64,000 bases of DNA from Notoacmeibacter sp. MSK16QG-6 (GCF_024158145.1 NZ_JAMYXM010000002.1:558001-622000); one strand, 5' to 3'. Shown: positions 20,267 through 31,113, numbered from the stretch's first letter. Numbers and translations are program-made. The notes: generated by a model from the letters alone, not told the origin.

Positions 20267-20599
20267 CTAGCGGAATATCCAGGGACGGCGGAAACGGTCT
20301 TCGTAATCGGGGATCTGGCATGTCAGCAACCGGCAGGTGCCTTCCCGCCGAAAGATCGTTTTCGGCAACGCCACCTCGTCCGACTGACAGAAATAACTGT
20401 CTGCGACGAAACGGTCGTATAGGAGGCGATTGGATTGGCGGGATGAGTAGCGAAGAATTGCAGCGCCGTTCTGCGCCACGATCCGTCGCGCGTCCCGACA
20501 GCTTGCACCATCGATGTTAATGCGCGGTGCCGCAAATGCGGCCTGCGACCCTGCTGCAAATAAAACGAAAGACAGAATAGCGATCGAAAACGTTCTCAT
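20267..20599 (-). CDS. Small exported cysteine-containing protein
   Basis: A 110-residue protein with a clear signal peptide (MRTFSIAILSFVLFAAGSQA..AFA) and a mature part of about 85 residues containing four cysteines, suggesting two disulfides in the periplasm. The ATG at 20599 follows GAGGGAAAG; the frame is open further upstream but the signal peptide fixes the start. The family was not recognised. It converges on carB with an 8-base gap. Confidence 0.75.
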   Translation of the reverse strand: MRTFSIAILSFVLFAAGSQAAFAAPRINIDGASCRDARRIVAQNGAAILRYSSRQSNRLLYDRFVADSYFCQSDEVALPKTIFRREGTCRLLTCQIPDYEDRFRRPWIFR

Positions 20600-20751
20600 G
20601 AGGCTTTCCCTCAGCTTCTGGAACCCTTTGCCAGTCTCGCCGGCGAAAAGGTAACCGGGCCATCCCTTCTTCACGCCAAGATATTTCGGGTCGTGCGTGA
20701 GGCGATCAACCCTCGCTCAACAAATATTAGAGGGATAGGTCTGCCATCCTG

Positions 20752-21369
20752 CTAACTTGGTAGCCAATCGAGCGTGATATGGTCCGGGTCGTTTTCGACC
20801 CTGCTTAGCCATGCGCTTAAAGCTGGCATCTCCGACAGATCGAAGCCGCCCCGACTTTCCGCGGTAGCCGTGTAGGGGTAAAGGCAAAGATCGGCGAGCG
20901 TGATCTGGTCTCCGGCGAGAAATGGCGTCGCCTCGAGCTGTAAATTCATGCGCCGAAGATTGCGCTGCCCGGCATCGAAAAGCGGATCGAGCACCTCGGA
21001 GCGACGCTCCGCTTCGCGATGCGAATAATTGAGAATGGCGGCGCGGACAGCGACCGTAGCCTCGTGTGAATTCTGTTCCCAGAACATCCATTCCAACACT
21101 TTAGAACGTTGAAACGGGTCTGGAGGCACGAACCGTGTCCTTTCGCCGAAATGACAAAGAATAGCGTTGCTCTCCGAGAGCACGCGGCCGTCTTCCCATT
21201 CGACCAGAGGAACGCGGCCGTGCGGGTTCTTGCTCAAAAAGTCGGGGTGGCGTGTGATCCCACTCCCATATTCAGCGGCGATATGACGGTATTCGATGCC
21301 GAGCTTGTGAAACAGCAGCCGCACCTTATGAGAATTGCCGGAACTCGGCATCGAATAAAGCGTGAGCAC
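20752..21369 (-). CDS. Glutathione S-transferase family protein
   Basis: A 205-residue glutathione S-transferase. The thioredoxin-like N-terminal domain has TLYSMPSSGNSHKVRLL, where Ser residues replace the tyrosine, NPHGRVPLVEWEDG with the cis-proline, and LSESNAILCHF, which binds the gamma-glutamyl end of glutathione. The all-helical C-terminal domain includes ITLADLCLYPYT. I place the start at the GTG (complement 21367-21369), which has AAGGAAG eight bases upstream. An ATG 45 bases earlier has no ribosome-binding site and adds an odd 15-residue leader. Confidence 0.88.
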   Translation of the reverse strand: MLTLYSMPSSGNSHKVRLLFHKLGIEYRHIAAEYGSGITRHPDFLSKNPHGRVPLVEWEDGRVLSESNAILCHFGERTRFVPPDPFQRSKVLEWMFWEQNSHEATVAVRAAILNYSHREAERRSEVLDPLFDAGQRNLRRMNLQLEATPFLAGDQITLADLCLYPYTATAESRGGFDLSEMPALSAWLSRVENDPDHITLDWLPS

Positions 21370-21521
21370 GAAAACATCTTCCTTTTTGATGGTCGCACAT
21401 AATTCGACCGGCATAGGCGACTGGGGTCAACGCCTTTGCTGTCACCCATACATGCCTACCTTTCGCATCCGTCTTGCTCGCAAATGCCAGCGGGGCTATG
21501 GGTGCCGGGACCTGCGCTTAG

Positions 21522-22769
<1,248 letters not shown>

Positions 22770-22810
22770 CGGGCATTCTCCTCCTCGCCAGTCTGGATAG
22801 AGGAGCGGGA

Positions 22811-23047
22811 ATGAAACTATCGATATATTTGATGCTGATTATGGCGGGAACCGGCTCCGTTGCACCGGATCTCGCCATGGCGGTCCGCTGTAAGGATTAT
22901 GCCAATTGCCGTCAGGCGGTAGAGAACTGGTGCGCCGGTCTTCATCCGCGCGCTGACGGCGACAACGATGGAATTCCTTGCGAAAACGTATGCTCAAGTC
23001 GCGAGCAGGTCGAACGGATCATGGCCGAGATCGGCTGCAGACGGTAA
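22811..23047 (+). CDS. Excalibur calcium-binding domain protein
   Basis: A 78-residue exported protein. A signal peptide (MKLSIYLMLIMAGTGS..) is followed by a single excalibur domain: CKDYANCRQAVENWC, then the calcium loop DGDNDGIPCENVC, with Asp residues at alternate positions and a bracketing disulfide. Such domains are usually surface-exposed and can be attached to nucleases or occur alone, as here. GAGGAGCGGGA precedes the ATG at 22811. Confidence 0.85.
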   Translation: MKLSIYLMLIMAGTGSVAPDLAMAVRCKDYANCRQAVENWCAGLHPRADGDNDGIPCENVCSSREQVERIMAEIGCRR

Positions 23048-23055
23048 GAGGCTGC

Positions 23056-23952
23056 TCAGAAGTTCCAGCGGCGCGCCTTGGCGAACATGAAATCACGAAA
23101 CGCTTCCAGCTTGGCTTGGCTTCGCATGGCCTCGGCATAGACGAAGAACGTGTCGAAGGTCGGAACTTCGATCTCCGGGAGGATATGCACGAAGCCGGAA
23201 TCGCGGTCGATAATGTAGTCGGGCAGCATGGCGATGCCGAGACCGCGTTTGACGGCGCTGCGGATTGAGTTCAGATCGTTCATCTGAAGACTGGCCTGCA
23301 GATGCTCGCCATTGGACAGTTCGACCGTTTCCAGCCAATTCAGATTTCGAAGGTAAGCGATCACCGGCTCGCCGAACGTGATCAGCGTATGATCCTGAAG
23401 CGCCTCCAGTGTCTGCGGCTGGCCGTTTCGCCGGATATAGTCCTCACTGGCCCACAAGTGGAAATGCACAGTGAAAAGCTTGCGCTGAATGAGATCGGGT
23501 TGCTGCGGCTGGCGCAGACGGATAGCGCAATCGGCCTCGCGCATCGTTAGATCCAGTTCCTCATTTGAAAAGAGGAGTTGGAGCTGAACATCGGGATATT
23601 GGTTCATGAACTCGTCGACCCGTTTGGCAAGCCAACCGGTTCCGAGTCCGACCGTGGTGGTAACGCGAAGCGTACCGCTCGGCTTGTCCTTCGATTCCGT
23701 CAGGCTGGAACGGACGGTCTCCAGTTTCAGAAGGACCTCTTGCGCCGTCTTGAAAAGAATTTCGCCGGCTTCGGTGAGGACGAGGCCACGCGCATGGCGG
23801 TGGAACAGCGAAACGCCGATCTCGTGCTCCAAAGCGCTGACCTGTCGGCTGATCGCAGATTGCGACAGATTAAGGGTATCGGCGGCATGAGTGAACGAGC
23901 CAGCCTGCGCCGCTGCGTGAAACACCCGTAACTTGTCCCAATCGACCGGCAT
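23056..23952 (-). CDS. lsrB: LysR-type regulator LsrB/VtlR
   Basis: A 298-residue LysR-family regulator. The N-terminal winged helix-turn-helix is AGSFTHAADTLNLSQSAISR followed by QVSALEHEIGVSLFHRH. The start MPVDWDKLRVFHAAA and its place just after trxB match LsrB of Sinorhizobium and VtlR of Brucella and Agrobacterium. Those regulators control LPS synthesis, glutathione and oxidative-stress genes, and small RNAs. The effector domain has one obvious cysteine (EADCAIRL), so thiol-based sensing, if any, may differ from the multi-cysteine LsrB scheme. It lies 40 bases downstream of trxB on the same strand. Confidence 0.88.
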   Translation of the reverse strand: MPVDWDKLRVFHAAAQAGSFTHAADTLNLSQSAISRQVSALEHEIGVSLFHRHARGLVLTEAGEILFKTAQEVLLKLETVRSSLTESKDKPSGTLRVTTTVGLGTGWLAKRVDEFMNQYPDVQLQLLFSNEELDLTMREADCAIRLRQPQQPDLIQRKLFTVHFHLWASEDYIRRNGQPQTLEALQDHTLITFGEPVIAYLRNLNWLETVELSNGEHLQASLQMNDLNSIRSAVKRGLGIAMLPDYIIDRDSGFVHILPEIEVPTFDTFFVYAEAMRSQAKLEAFRDFMFAKARRWNF

Positions 23953-23992
23953 TTCTTCTCCTCCTTAGCCGGTCCTTGGACCCTGCGACGGC

Positions 23993-24979
23993 CTATTCGG
24001 CAGCCTGTACTTCGGTTTCAGATGCGATGCCCGCCAAATAACGCTCAGCTTCCAACGCAGCCATGCATCCGAGACCCGCAGCGGTGACCGCCTGACGATA
24101 GATATCGTCGGCCACATCGCCAGCAGCAAAGACACCCGGTATGGACGTTCTGGTCGAATCTGCCTCGGTCCAAAGATAACCGTTCGGCTTCTGCTTCAGC
24201 TTGCCTTCGAAAAGCGACGCTTCCGGGGCGTGACCGATAGCAACGAAAACGCCATCGATTGCCATTTCGCGCGTTTCGCCGGATTTTGTATTTTTAAGGC
24301 GTACGCTATTAACCGATGCGGGAAGCGGCGGTTTGGCCGGCGTGCCGAGGAACTCGTCGACAGCCATGTCCCAAAGGATTTCGACATTGTCTTTCTTGAA
24401 CAGGCGATCCTGCAAGATTCGCTCCGCGCGAAACTCGTCGCGCCGGTGAACGACCGTCACCTTGTCGGCTATGTTTGAGAGATAGAGCGCCTCCTCGACA
24501 GCCGAGTTGCCGCCGCCAACGACCATCACATGCTTGCCGCGGTAGAAGAAACCGTCACAGGTTGCGCACGCCGAAATGCCGAATCCCTTGAACGTCTCCT
24601 CGCTCGGAAGGCCGAGCCATTTCGCCTGCGCACCGGTCGCGACGATCACCGAATCGGCCGTCCAGATGGCGCCGCTATCGCAGGTGATACGAAACGGGCG
24701 GACATCGAGATTGACGTCGGTCACGATGTCGGACACCAGATCAGCCCCGACATTTTCCGCCTGCGCCCGCATCTGTTCCATCAGTTGAGGCCCCATGATC
24801 GGGTCGGCAAATCCCGGATAGTTCTCCACATCGGTCGTGATCATCAATTGGCCACCTTGCTCCAGCCCAGCGATCAGTACGGGCTTCAGCAGAGCGCGTG
24901 CGGCATAGATGGCAGCGGTGTAACCGGCGGGGCCTGACCCGATAACCAGAACGCTGGTATGTTTGGTGGACGCTGACAT
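23993..24979 (-). CDS. trxB: Thioredoxin-disulfide reductase
   Basis: Thioredoxin reductase (328 residues) uses NADPH and FAD to reduce thioredoxin. The FAD dinucleotide fold is VIGSGPAGYTAAIYAARA (residues 12-29), the redox-active disulfide is C138-A-T-C141, and the NADPH site is VVGGGNSAVEEALYL. The C-terminal GVFAAGDVAD is the second FAD motif. GGAGACAGAA precedes the ATG. It is part of the conserved greA-LPS-trxB-lsrB block. Confidence 0.97.
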   Translation of the reverse strand: MSASTKHTSVLVIGSGPAGYTAAIYAARALLKPVLIAGLEQGGQLMITTDVENYPGFADPIMGPQLMEQMRAQAENVGADLVSDIVTDVNLDVRPFRITCDSGAIWTADSVIVATGAQAKWLGLPSEETFKGFGISACATCDGFFYRGKHVMVVGGGNSAVEEALYLSNIADKVTVVHRRDEFRAERILQDRLFKKDNVEILWDMAVDEFLGTPAKPPLPASVNSVRLKNTKSGETREMAIDGVFVAIGHAPEASLFEGKLKQKPNGYLWTEADSTRTSIPGVFAAGDVADDIYRQAVTAAGLGCMAALEAERYLAGIASETEVQAAE

Positions 24980-25073
24980 TTCTGTCTCCTGATACGACGA
25001 GACCGCCCCACAAAATTATCTGCGGTTCGGTGTGCTGTTGGCAGATAAGCAATGGGCCGGCCTCGCCGCAAGG

Positions 25074-26165
25074 TCAGTCGGCAGAAACCCCCGATTCATT
25101 GCTCAGCCTGCGGTAGATGGCCAGCAGGGTTTCAACCTCACTCTCAATAGAAAAATGCCGTTTGGCATAGGTCCGGGCGCAAGCCGCCATTGCTTCACGC
25201 ATCTCGTCATTGTCCATCAACGGAGCGAGAGCGCCAATCATAGCGTTCTCATCTGCCGGTTCGATCAGAAATCCTGTTTCGCCTTCTGCGATCAATTCAG
25301 GAAATGCGCCAACGCGAGTAGCGACTGTGGGAACGCCGGTAGCAAGCGCTTCAAGAACGGTTAGTCCAAAACCCTCCCAGCGCTGCGGGGCCACGAAAAT
25401 ATCGAGAGCCTTGTACCATCGCGGGATCTGGTCGACCGGCACCTCCGGTGGAAACAGAATACGATCGGCGAGGCCGGCAGCTCCTACTTTCTCTTTCAAC
25501 TCATTGAGGAATTTCTCGTGAGCATCTGTCGCGCGGCCAAGCACGATCGCCTGCCATGTCGGGCGGTCGGCAAGAAGCGCGATCATCGCATCGACAAAAA
25601 CATCGGTGCCTTTTTGGCGTCGAATACGACCGAAACAGCCTATCGTCGGGCGGTCGGGAAGGCCAAGCGAACCGCGTATCGATGAGCGGGCTTCCGGCGG
25701 CGAAAATTCGCCGATATCGATACCATGATGAACGACCTCGGAGGGTACCTTCAGATAGGCTTGGCCCGCAGCAGACGTCGCGATGATATGATCCATCCGA
25801 CTGATCAGAAATCGGCTATAGGCCGTATGCTGTCTCTGCGATGCGGAAGTGAACAGCAGCTTCCAACGGCCACGCAACAAATCGCGAAGGATAACGCCAA
25901 GCAGCATTTCCGTATTTCGCCGCGCATGAAATACCGGCTGCCCCGACCGTTGGCGATATCCCTCCAGCAATAGCCGCGTCGTACCGATGATGGGGACATC
26001 GGCCGGAAGACCAGGCCCATAGGCCGCGACCGGTGCACGAATTGCCTGGAGCGGTACGAGCCTGGCGATGGTAGCAGTGACGCCTGAAAGGCGCTTCTTC
26101 AGATTGGGTGCAACCGCCAGCAGTGGCTCGTCTGGAACGACCGTCTCCGGAACGATAGTCGCCAT
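25074..26165 (-). CDS. lpsB: LPS-core glycosyltransferase, LpsB/LpcC type (GT4)
   Basis: A 363-residue GT-B glycosyltransferase of family GT4. The N-terminus (VAPNLKKRLSGVTATIARL, HARRNTEMLLGVILRDL, LLFTSASQRQHTAYSRFLI) closely matches the rhizobial core mannosyltransferase LpsB/LpcC as I remember it. The C-terminal donor domain has GCFGRIRRQKGTDVFVDA and the E-x7-E motif RWEGFGLTVLEALATG. It should add a mannose to the Kdo/lipid A core on the cytoplasmic face. The ATG at 26165 overlaps the stop of the upstream glycosyltransferase by one base (TGATG). Confidence 0.85.
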   Translation of the reverse strand: MATIVPETVVPDEPLLAVAPNLKKRLSGVTATIARLVPLQAIRAPVAAYGPGLPADVPIIGTTRLLLEGYRQRSGQPVFHARRNTEMLLGVILRDLLRGRWKLLFTSASQRQHTAYSRFLISRMDHIIATSAAGQAYLKVPSEVVHHGIDIGEFSPPEARSSIRGSLGLPDRPTIGCFGRIRRQKGTDVFVDAMIALLADRPTWQAIVLGRATDAHEKFLNELKEKVGAAGLADRILFPPEVPVDQIPRWYKALDIFVAPQRWEGFGLTVLEALATGVPTVATRVGAFPELIAEGETGFLIEPADENAMIGALAPLMDNDEMREAMAACARTYAKRHFSIESEVETLLAIYRRLSNESGVSAD

Positions 26166-27187
26166 CAGGGCTTCTCTTGGAACAGCCGGATATACTGATC
26201 GCAAATCGCGTCTTTCGAGAACCGCTCTGCAAGCGTCGCCACGCCACCCGCTGCTATGGAGGCGGACAATTCCTGATCGTCCTGTAGCCGCTGAAAGGCC
26301 TTCGCAAACCCTTCCGCATCGCCGATATCGACCATAAGCGCATCGCTTTCGTCAGTCATGAACCACGATGGCCCCTCGGAGCGGGTAGAGACGACCGGCT
26401 TGCCTTGCGCCCAGGCTTCGAGCGCCACATTGCCGAGCGGTTCGTGACTTGAGGCCATGGCGAAGACGTCACTGGCGGCGACGAAGGGACGTGTATCGGC
26501 CTGCCAGCCGAGAAACCGGACCCGATCCTCTACACAGCGTTCCCTCGCCTGCGCCTTCAGATCGTCAGCCAACTCGCCATCGCCCATGATCCACAGATGC
26601 ATAGATGGCGTCATGGCCGCGGCATCGATCAATACATCGAACCCTTTTCGCGGTACGAACCGCCCCATCGTCGAGACGACGAAATCATCCGGCCCCGCGC
26701 CGTAGGCCGAGCGATCAACGGGCTCGACCCGCTCTGCCGGTGTAAAGTTCGTAATGACTTCGACATTTCGCGTCCAGCCAAGATCCCGAACGCGCTCGGC
26801 GATGCCGGGCGCATTGCAAACCAACGTGTCGATCCGGTCAAAATATTTCAGGCGCAACGGATAGTCGCCAAGACGCGCGATCTTATGAGTATTCAGATCG
26901 TTCGGCATCAGTTTGGCGCCCTTCGGCATCCATGCCAGCACGGCGTCCGGCTTCTCTCGCGCGACACGATATTTCATGCGGATCGGCAACAGCACTTTGT
27001 CGATGGATAGATCGCGGAAATGGCTTTCGATAATTGTCGCATGGGGCGCGATGGAAGGTTTCCACAGCCGCTTCGGCCGGATCACCGCCGTCTGCTCGAC
27101 GCCGCGCTCAGACAGACCACCGACAAGATGGGTGAAGAACCGCTCTGCTCCGCCATCTTTTCCGAAATGAAAATGAAAGACCTTCAC
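26165..27187 (-). CDS. GT4-family glycosyltransferase, LPS core
   Basis: A 340-residue GT-B glycosyltransferase of family GT4. It begins HFHFGKDGGAERFFTHL, a typical acceptor-side loop, and its donor domain has GRFVPRKGFDVLIDAAA and the SSHEPLGNVALEAWAQGKPV motif that holds the nucleotide-sugar phosphate. I place the start at the GTG (27185-27187), which overlaps the upstream stop as GTGA and follows GGAAGAGGC; the frame upstream is antisense-like. By position it is the counterpart of LpsE or LpsD of Sinorhizobium. The sugar is unknown. Confidence 0.85.
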   Translation of the reverse strand: MKVFHFHFGKDGGAERFFTHLVGGLSERGVEQTAVIRPKRLWKPSIAPHATIIESHFRDLSIDKVLLPIRMKYRVAREKPDAVLAWMPKGAKLMPNDLNTHKIARLGDYPLRLKYFDRIDTLVCNAPGIAERVRDLGWTRNVEVITNFTPAERVEPVDRSAYGAGPDDFVVSTMGRFVPRKGFDVLIDAAAMTPSMHLWIMGDGELADDLKAQARERCVEDRVRFLGWQADTRPFVAASDVFAMASSHEPLGNVALEAWAQGKPVVSTRSEGPSWFMTDESDALMVDIGDAEGFAKAFQRLQDDQELSASIAAGGVATLAERFSKDAICDQYIRLFQEKP

Positions 27188-28053
27188 GCCTCTTCCTCTA
27201 CTTCTCTTGCGGAGACCGTCTGCGTCTGACGCCACCAGACTTCTGCACCCTGTTCGACGGGCGGCCCATCGCGAAGCGCCTTTCGCTCGAACTTCTTCGC
27301 TTCCGTCATGAAAGAATAGGCCGCGCCGGTCATCGCCTGTATCAGGCCAGGCACGCCGCATCGCCATAAGCCGGTGCGAAAATAAAGGCGAAGAAAATAG
27401 GTTGCCGGGCTAAAGAGGAGCTTGATGAGGCTAGGCTGGCGACCCTTCTCCATCTGCATGTCAGCCTTTAGCGACGAATAGGTGTTTTCCTTTAAAATCT
27501 GCTCGTCGAGCGGAAGTGGCCGAAAATGCAGAAGGCTGCCTTTTTGCGACGGTTTCACATCGCCTTCCGGCACGATGCCCTCATGCACTTTCAGCGAAAG
27601 ATCGTAAGCTCCCTGCCCTCTTCGGATCAAACGCAGATTGCGCCGCTCATGGGCGCGTTCAGGCGTATAACCATATCCGATCAGGAAAGGCCGCCGAGCG
27701 ATCTTCCATCCCACGACATGCTTCGGTGCATTGAGCAATTCCGGAAGCGCCGCGACGAGCGCGCGGTCGAGTCGCTCGTCGGCGTCGATATTGAGACACC
27801 ATTGCTGGGTGCATTGCTCAAGCGCGAATTGCTTCTGCGCGGCGTAACCCGGCCACCCCCTCTCATGAAGACGAATTGGGTAGCCTTGCGCGGTGTAGCT
27901 TTCGATCAGATCGAGCGTCCCGTCGGTCGATCCGGAATCCACGATGACGATCTCAGCGCAGCAGGCCAGGCTCTCGATACAGCCGCCCAGATAGTCGGCT
28001 TCATCCTTGCAAATGATAAAGGCTGACAGCGGTAGAGTAGGATCGTCATGCAT
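27184..28053 (-). CDS. GT2-family glycosyltransferase, WaaE/KdtX type
   Basis: A 289-residue GT-A glycosyltransferase of the WaaE/KdtX group. The N-terminal nucleotide-binding part shows SAFIICKDEADYLGGC and VIVDSGSTDGT, the metal site is LNIDADERLD, and the basic segment ARRPFLIGYGYTPERAHERR follows. Relatives add a glucose or similar sugar to the inner LPS core. The gene is coupled to its neighbours: it starts 2 bases after the upstream stop and ends overlapping the next start. Confidence 0.88.
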   Translation of the reverse strand: MHDDPTLPLSAFIICKDEADYLGGCIESLACCAEIVIVDSGSTDGTLDLIESYTAQGYPIRLHERGWPGYAAQKQFALEQCTQQWCLNIDADERLDRALVAALPELLNAPKHVVGWKIARRPFLIGYGYTPERAHERRNLRLIRRGQGAYDLSLKVHEGIVPEGDVKPSQKGSLLHFRPLPLDEQILKENTYSSLKADMQMEKGRQPSLIKLLFSPATYFLRLYFRTGLWRCGVPGLIQAMTGAAYSFMTEAKKFERKALRDGPPVEQGAEVWWRQTQTVSAREVEEEA

Positions 28054-28055
28054 CG

Positions 28056-29090
28056 TCAGTTCTTTGTCACAACGCTTTGCAGAAAGCCACGTTGGCGAAG
28101 ATCGGCCGCGCTGGAAAAGTGGACCGAGCCTTCATATCGAAGCGAGGGCTCTTCTTCCTTCTGAAGGTGCTGGCGGATTGTCTTGTAGACCGCCGCATCG
28201 TTCATGTGCTGCCCATTCTCAATGATCGTCGCCGCTCGCTCGTCCACATCGGAAAAGATTTTAAAGTGTAACAGGACGCCCCATTCGCTGGTCACATTCC
28301 GAGCCGTAGGCGTCGGCCAGTGGATCGAAGCGCCGAGCGTACAACTTCGATCCCAATAGATGATCGGATATTTCATCAGATGCATATCGGTGCCGAAGAC
28401 ACGCTGGCGCACGCCGCCTCTCAGGATGGCGCCGCTATCTTCAAATACACCGGAATAGCCACTTTCATCGAACAACGGCGCCACATCCCAAGGCATACGC
28501 GCATCGCTTCCATCAAATATAGCATCTGAAAGCGGTCCATCCGGATAGAAATCGATCATTGGCGCTGCGACGCGTCGAATAGCTTTTTCCGTTAGGGCAG
28601 CCAGATAGTCCTTCAATGGCATGGCCCCTTCGAGGGGAAAGATCAGATATTCATCGCTATCGATATTGATGTACCAGCGATCGAACCCGTAGAGAGCCAT
28701 CAACCGTTCTCGCCATATTTTTCCTCGTGCGCTTTCGGCGAAGCGTTTTTCCGATGACCAGAGATCGACATCGCTCTCGCTTTTCAGAAATTCCACCGTT
28801 CCGTCATCGGACTGATCGTCGACGATCACGAAGCGATCGACTCCCAGTTCACGATAGTGTTTGAGCAGAGACGGCATGAACCGGCGCTCGTTGCGGCAGA
28901 CAAGCATGCAGATCAAATCGTCTTTGTTGACACCGCCAGGTCCAGCGCCGGACGCGAGCGATAATCTGGCGCGAAAAGTATTTTTGCGGCGACGCCAGAA
29001 TGCTGATGTGTAATCACGCAGGCCCGAGCGATGCGAATTGTTCGTCGTGGGTCTGGTTTCGTCGAATGGATAGGAGAAATATCGCTTCAT
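28056..29090 (-). CDS. GT2-like glycosyltransferase (Glyco_tranf_2_4 type)
   Basis: A 344-residue glycosyltransferase. After about 60 basic residues without obvious homology, the GT-A core reads LICMLVCRNERRFMPSLLKH, then FVIVDDQSDDGTVEFLKS and the acidic metal site YINIDSDEYLIFPLEG. This pattern fits the PF13704-type glycosyltransferases often found in LPS and capsule clusters. Codon use is more AT-rich than in the housekeeping genes nearby. The acceptor and sugar are unknown; the location points to LPS core or a core decoration. Confidence 0.75.
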   Translation of the reverse strand: MKRYFSYPFDETRPTTNNSHRSGLRDYTSAFWRRRKNTFRARLSLASGAGPGGVNKDDLICMLVCRNERRFMPSLLKHYRELGVDRFVIVDDQSDDGTVEFLKSESDVDLWSSEKRFAESARGKIWRERLMALYGFDRWYINIDSDEYLIFPLEGAMPLKDYLAALTEKAIRRVAAPMIDFYPDGPLSDAIFDGSDARMPWDVAPLFDESGYSGVFEDSGAILRGGVRQRVFGTDMHLMKYPIIYWDRSCTLGASIHWPTPTARNVTSEWGVLLHFKIFSDVDERAATIIENGQHMNDAAVYKTIRQHLQKEEEPSLRYEGSVHFSSAADLRQRGFLQSVVTKN

Positions 29091-29180
29091 TATTCAGCCA
29101 TCTCGATCATTCTAGCCTGGCTGGAAGTCTCGGACTTGGTCTCAACCGATCGCCAGCGAGATATGAACCCGGCGGTATTA

Positions 29181-29930
29181 TTAAGCGGGTGTAGCGTCAT
29201 CGACTGTACGATCAAACCATACCACCTTGCCGCGACGGGCGATTAGATTGAAACCACGCAGGCACAAGCTATCAATAAGATCGTCCGTCGATTCAGCGCC
29301 GATGATTTTTGGATGGAGTTCGAGAACGATCGTTCTGATGTTCTCTAATGGCGCATCATTGTCGAAAATATCAATTTCGGCGCCCTCAATATCTGCAATG
29401 ATAACATTGGGGCGGATATCGGCAATCAATTCGGAAATCGGCACCGCATCGACTTCGATCGTCCGCCTGTTTCCTTCGCGCGCTGCTAGCGATGAGGAAA
29501 TGATGTTTTCGTCAACCTCGAAGGATACTCGACCCGACGTCTTCGAAACGGCGCCGATACGTAGATTCGGCTGCCAGCCATTGATCGCATAGTTACGTCG
29601 TATGATTGGCTCCAGCGTCGGGTTGGCCTCCAGCGACCAGACTTGGCCTTCGCCTGCAACACGCGTCAGGACAAGACTGACAACGCCGATACCGCACCCA
29701 AGCTCTAGAACGCAGTCGCCAGCTTTCACAGCCTTTTGTACGAATTCGCGCTCTTTGTTTTCATATATTCCGCGAAAAAGTAGCCGACGCACTTCAAAAG
29801 GAAGCTCTCCTTTGGCGGCGCAGATCTTAACGCCGTCAACCCGGACCGTCTTGATACCGCATATCCTTTGTAAATCACCGAGAAGTCGACGCAGCTTTCG
29901 GTGGAATTTGCCAACAGGCTTCACTTCCAC
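29181..29930 (-). CDS. FkbM-family methyltransferase
   Basis: A 249-residue S-adenosylmethionine-dependent methyltransferase of the FkbM group. SAM-binding motif I is [33 protein letters not shown] holds the acidic residue for the ribose, and [13 protein letters not shown] is the characteristic FkbM D-I/V-E-G motif. FkbM enzymes O-methylate sugars in LPS and other glycans. The GTG start overlaps the end of greA by 10 bases. The gene is visibly low in GC (25 of 60 bases at 29341-29400), suggesting a separate origin from greA and trxB. Confidence 0.85.
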   Translation of the reverse strand: MEVKPVGKFHRKLRRLLGDLQRICGIKTVRVDGVKICAAKGELPFEVRRLLFRGIYENKEREFVQKAVKAGDCVLELGCGIGVVSLVLTRVAGEGQVWSLEANPTLEPIIRRNYAINGWQPNLRIGAVSKTSGRVSFEVDENIISSSLAAREGNRRTIEVDAVPISELIADIRPNVIIADIEGAEIDIFDNDAPLENIRTIVLELHPKIIGAESTDDLIDSLCLRGFNLIARRGKVVWFDRTVDDATPA

Positions 29931-30394
29931 TTCACATCGAGAATTTCGTAATATTTGCTACCGCCGGGCGCTTTGACCTCGATAGAATCGCCGACCGTCT
30001 TGCCGATCAAAGCACGGGAAATGGGGGACGAGATCGAGATGCGTCCCTGCTTCGGATCGGCCTCCTGGTCGCCGACGATCTGATAGGTTTTCTCTTCTTC
30101 CGTGTCCTCGTCGACGAGTTTGACCGTTGCGCCGAACTTGATCGTATCGCCACTCATTTTCGAAACATCGATGATTTCCGCTCGCGTCGTCAGATCTTCG
30201 AGTTCCTTGATCCGCCCTTCATTCAGGCTTTGCGCCTCCTTGGCAGCGTGATATTCGGCATTCTCGGACAGATCTCCGTGGGCACGAGCCTCAGAAATAG
30301 CATCGATAATACGCGGCCGCTCTTCCTGCTGGCGCCAGCGAAGCTCTTCCTTCAATTTGGCGTGACCGGAAACGGTCATGGGGACTTTCTGCAT
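29921..30394 (-). CDS. greA: Transcription elongation factor GreA
   Basis: GreA (157 residues) enters the secondary channel of RNA polymerase and stimulates cleavage of backtracked RNA. The N-terminal coiled coil ([18 protein letters not shown], then [18 protein letters not shown] with the tip acidic residues D and E) and the C-terminal FKBP-like domain ([16 protein letters not shown]) are complete. The ATG at 30394 follows GGGAAG; a longer frame upstream is not needed. It is the upstream flank of the LPS core block. Confidence 0.97.
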   Translation of the reverse strand: MQKVPMTVSGHAKLKEELRWRQQEERPRIIDAISEARAHGDLSENAEYHAAKEAQSLNEGRIKELEDLTTRAEIIDVSKMSGDTIKFGATVKLVDEDTEEEKTYQIVGDQEADPKQGRISISSPISRALIGKTVGDSIEVKAPGGSKYYEILDVKWK

Positions 30395-30627
30395 TGTGTC
30401 TTCCCGTTTTGTCTCGTCCGCGTCGACCGACAACAGACTCATTGTCGTCTGGCCAAAAAAGAAGACCCCCAGTCGCCGTTTCGGGCAACCGGGCGTCAAA
30501 TCAGTGTGAAGCTTAACGGAAGCCGGAACGCCTGCCAAGAACCGGCGATATACCGCAGCTTGCCTTGACTTATCGCCGCCGGCGCGCGACGGGCACTTTG
30601 ACTATTCTAAGCCTTCTGCGGGGCCTC

Positions 30628-31113
30628 GTGAAAATTGCGCTCATCATCATCGCCAGTTTGGTTGCGTTCGTTCTGGCCGCGTTCTTATTCCTCGTCCTTT
30701 ATGGCAGGACAACCGGTTGGGAGACGAAGTCCCGCAAGGCCGACCAGGACATTTACGATTTTGCGGCCGGTCGTCGGTCCGCAACCGATAACGATGCGCT
30801 GGCTTGCTCGGAAGGGCTGTGCGACGAGACCGACATCGTCCTGCCTGTTCCCTCGGCCGGTCCGGAAAAGGCCTTTGCCGCATTGGAGCGTAACATCGCC
30901 GCGGACAGTGACAAGGTAGAGCGGGTCGACGACAAGAGCGATCCGTTCTATCGCCGTTATGTCGTAAGAACCCAATTGATGCGATTTCCCGATACGGTCG
31001 ATATACGCTGGTCGCCGGAAGGATGGCGCGCAATGAGCCGATCCCTGATCGGCCGAAGCGATTTCGGCGGCAATGAAAAGCGTCTTCGGCGTTGGTTCGG
31101 CGTGACCTCATGA
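30628..31113 (+). CDS. DUF1499 family protein
   Basis: A membrane-anchored protein of about 161 residues with one long N-terminal transmembrane helix (VKIALIIIASLVAFVLAAFL) and a C-terminal DUF1499 domain containing the conserved YVVRTQLMRFPDTVDIRW. The family is common in Alphaproteobacteria and of unknown function. The start is uncertain: I use the GTG at 30628, but TTG codons at 30565 and 30598 are in frame and no site has a strong ribosome-binding sequence. It overlaps the transporter gene by 4 bases. Confidence 0.78.
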   Translation: MKIALIIIASLVAFVLAAFLFLVLYGRTTGWETKSRKADQDIYDFAAGRRSATDNDALACSEGLCDETDIVLPVPSAGPEKAFAALERNIAADSDKVERVDDKSDPFYRRYVVRTQLMRFPDTVDIRWSPEGWRAMSRSLIGRSDFGGNEKRLRRWFGVTS

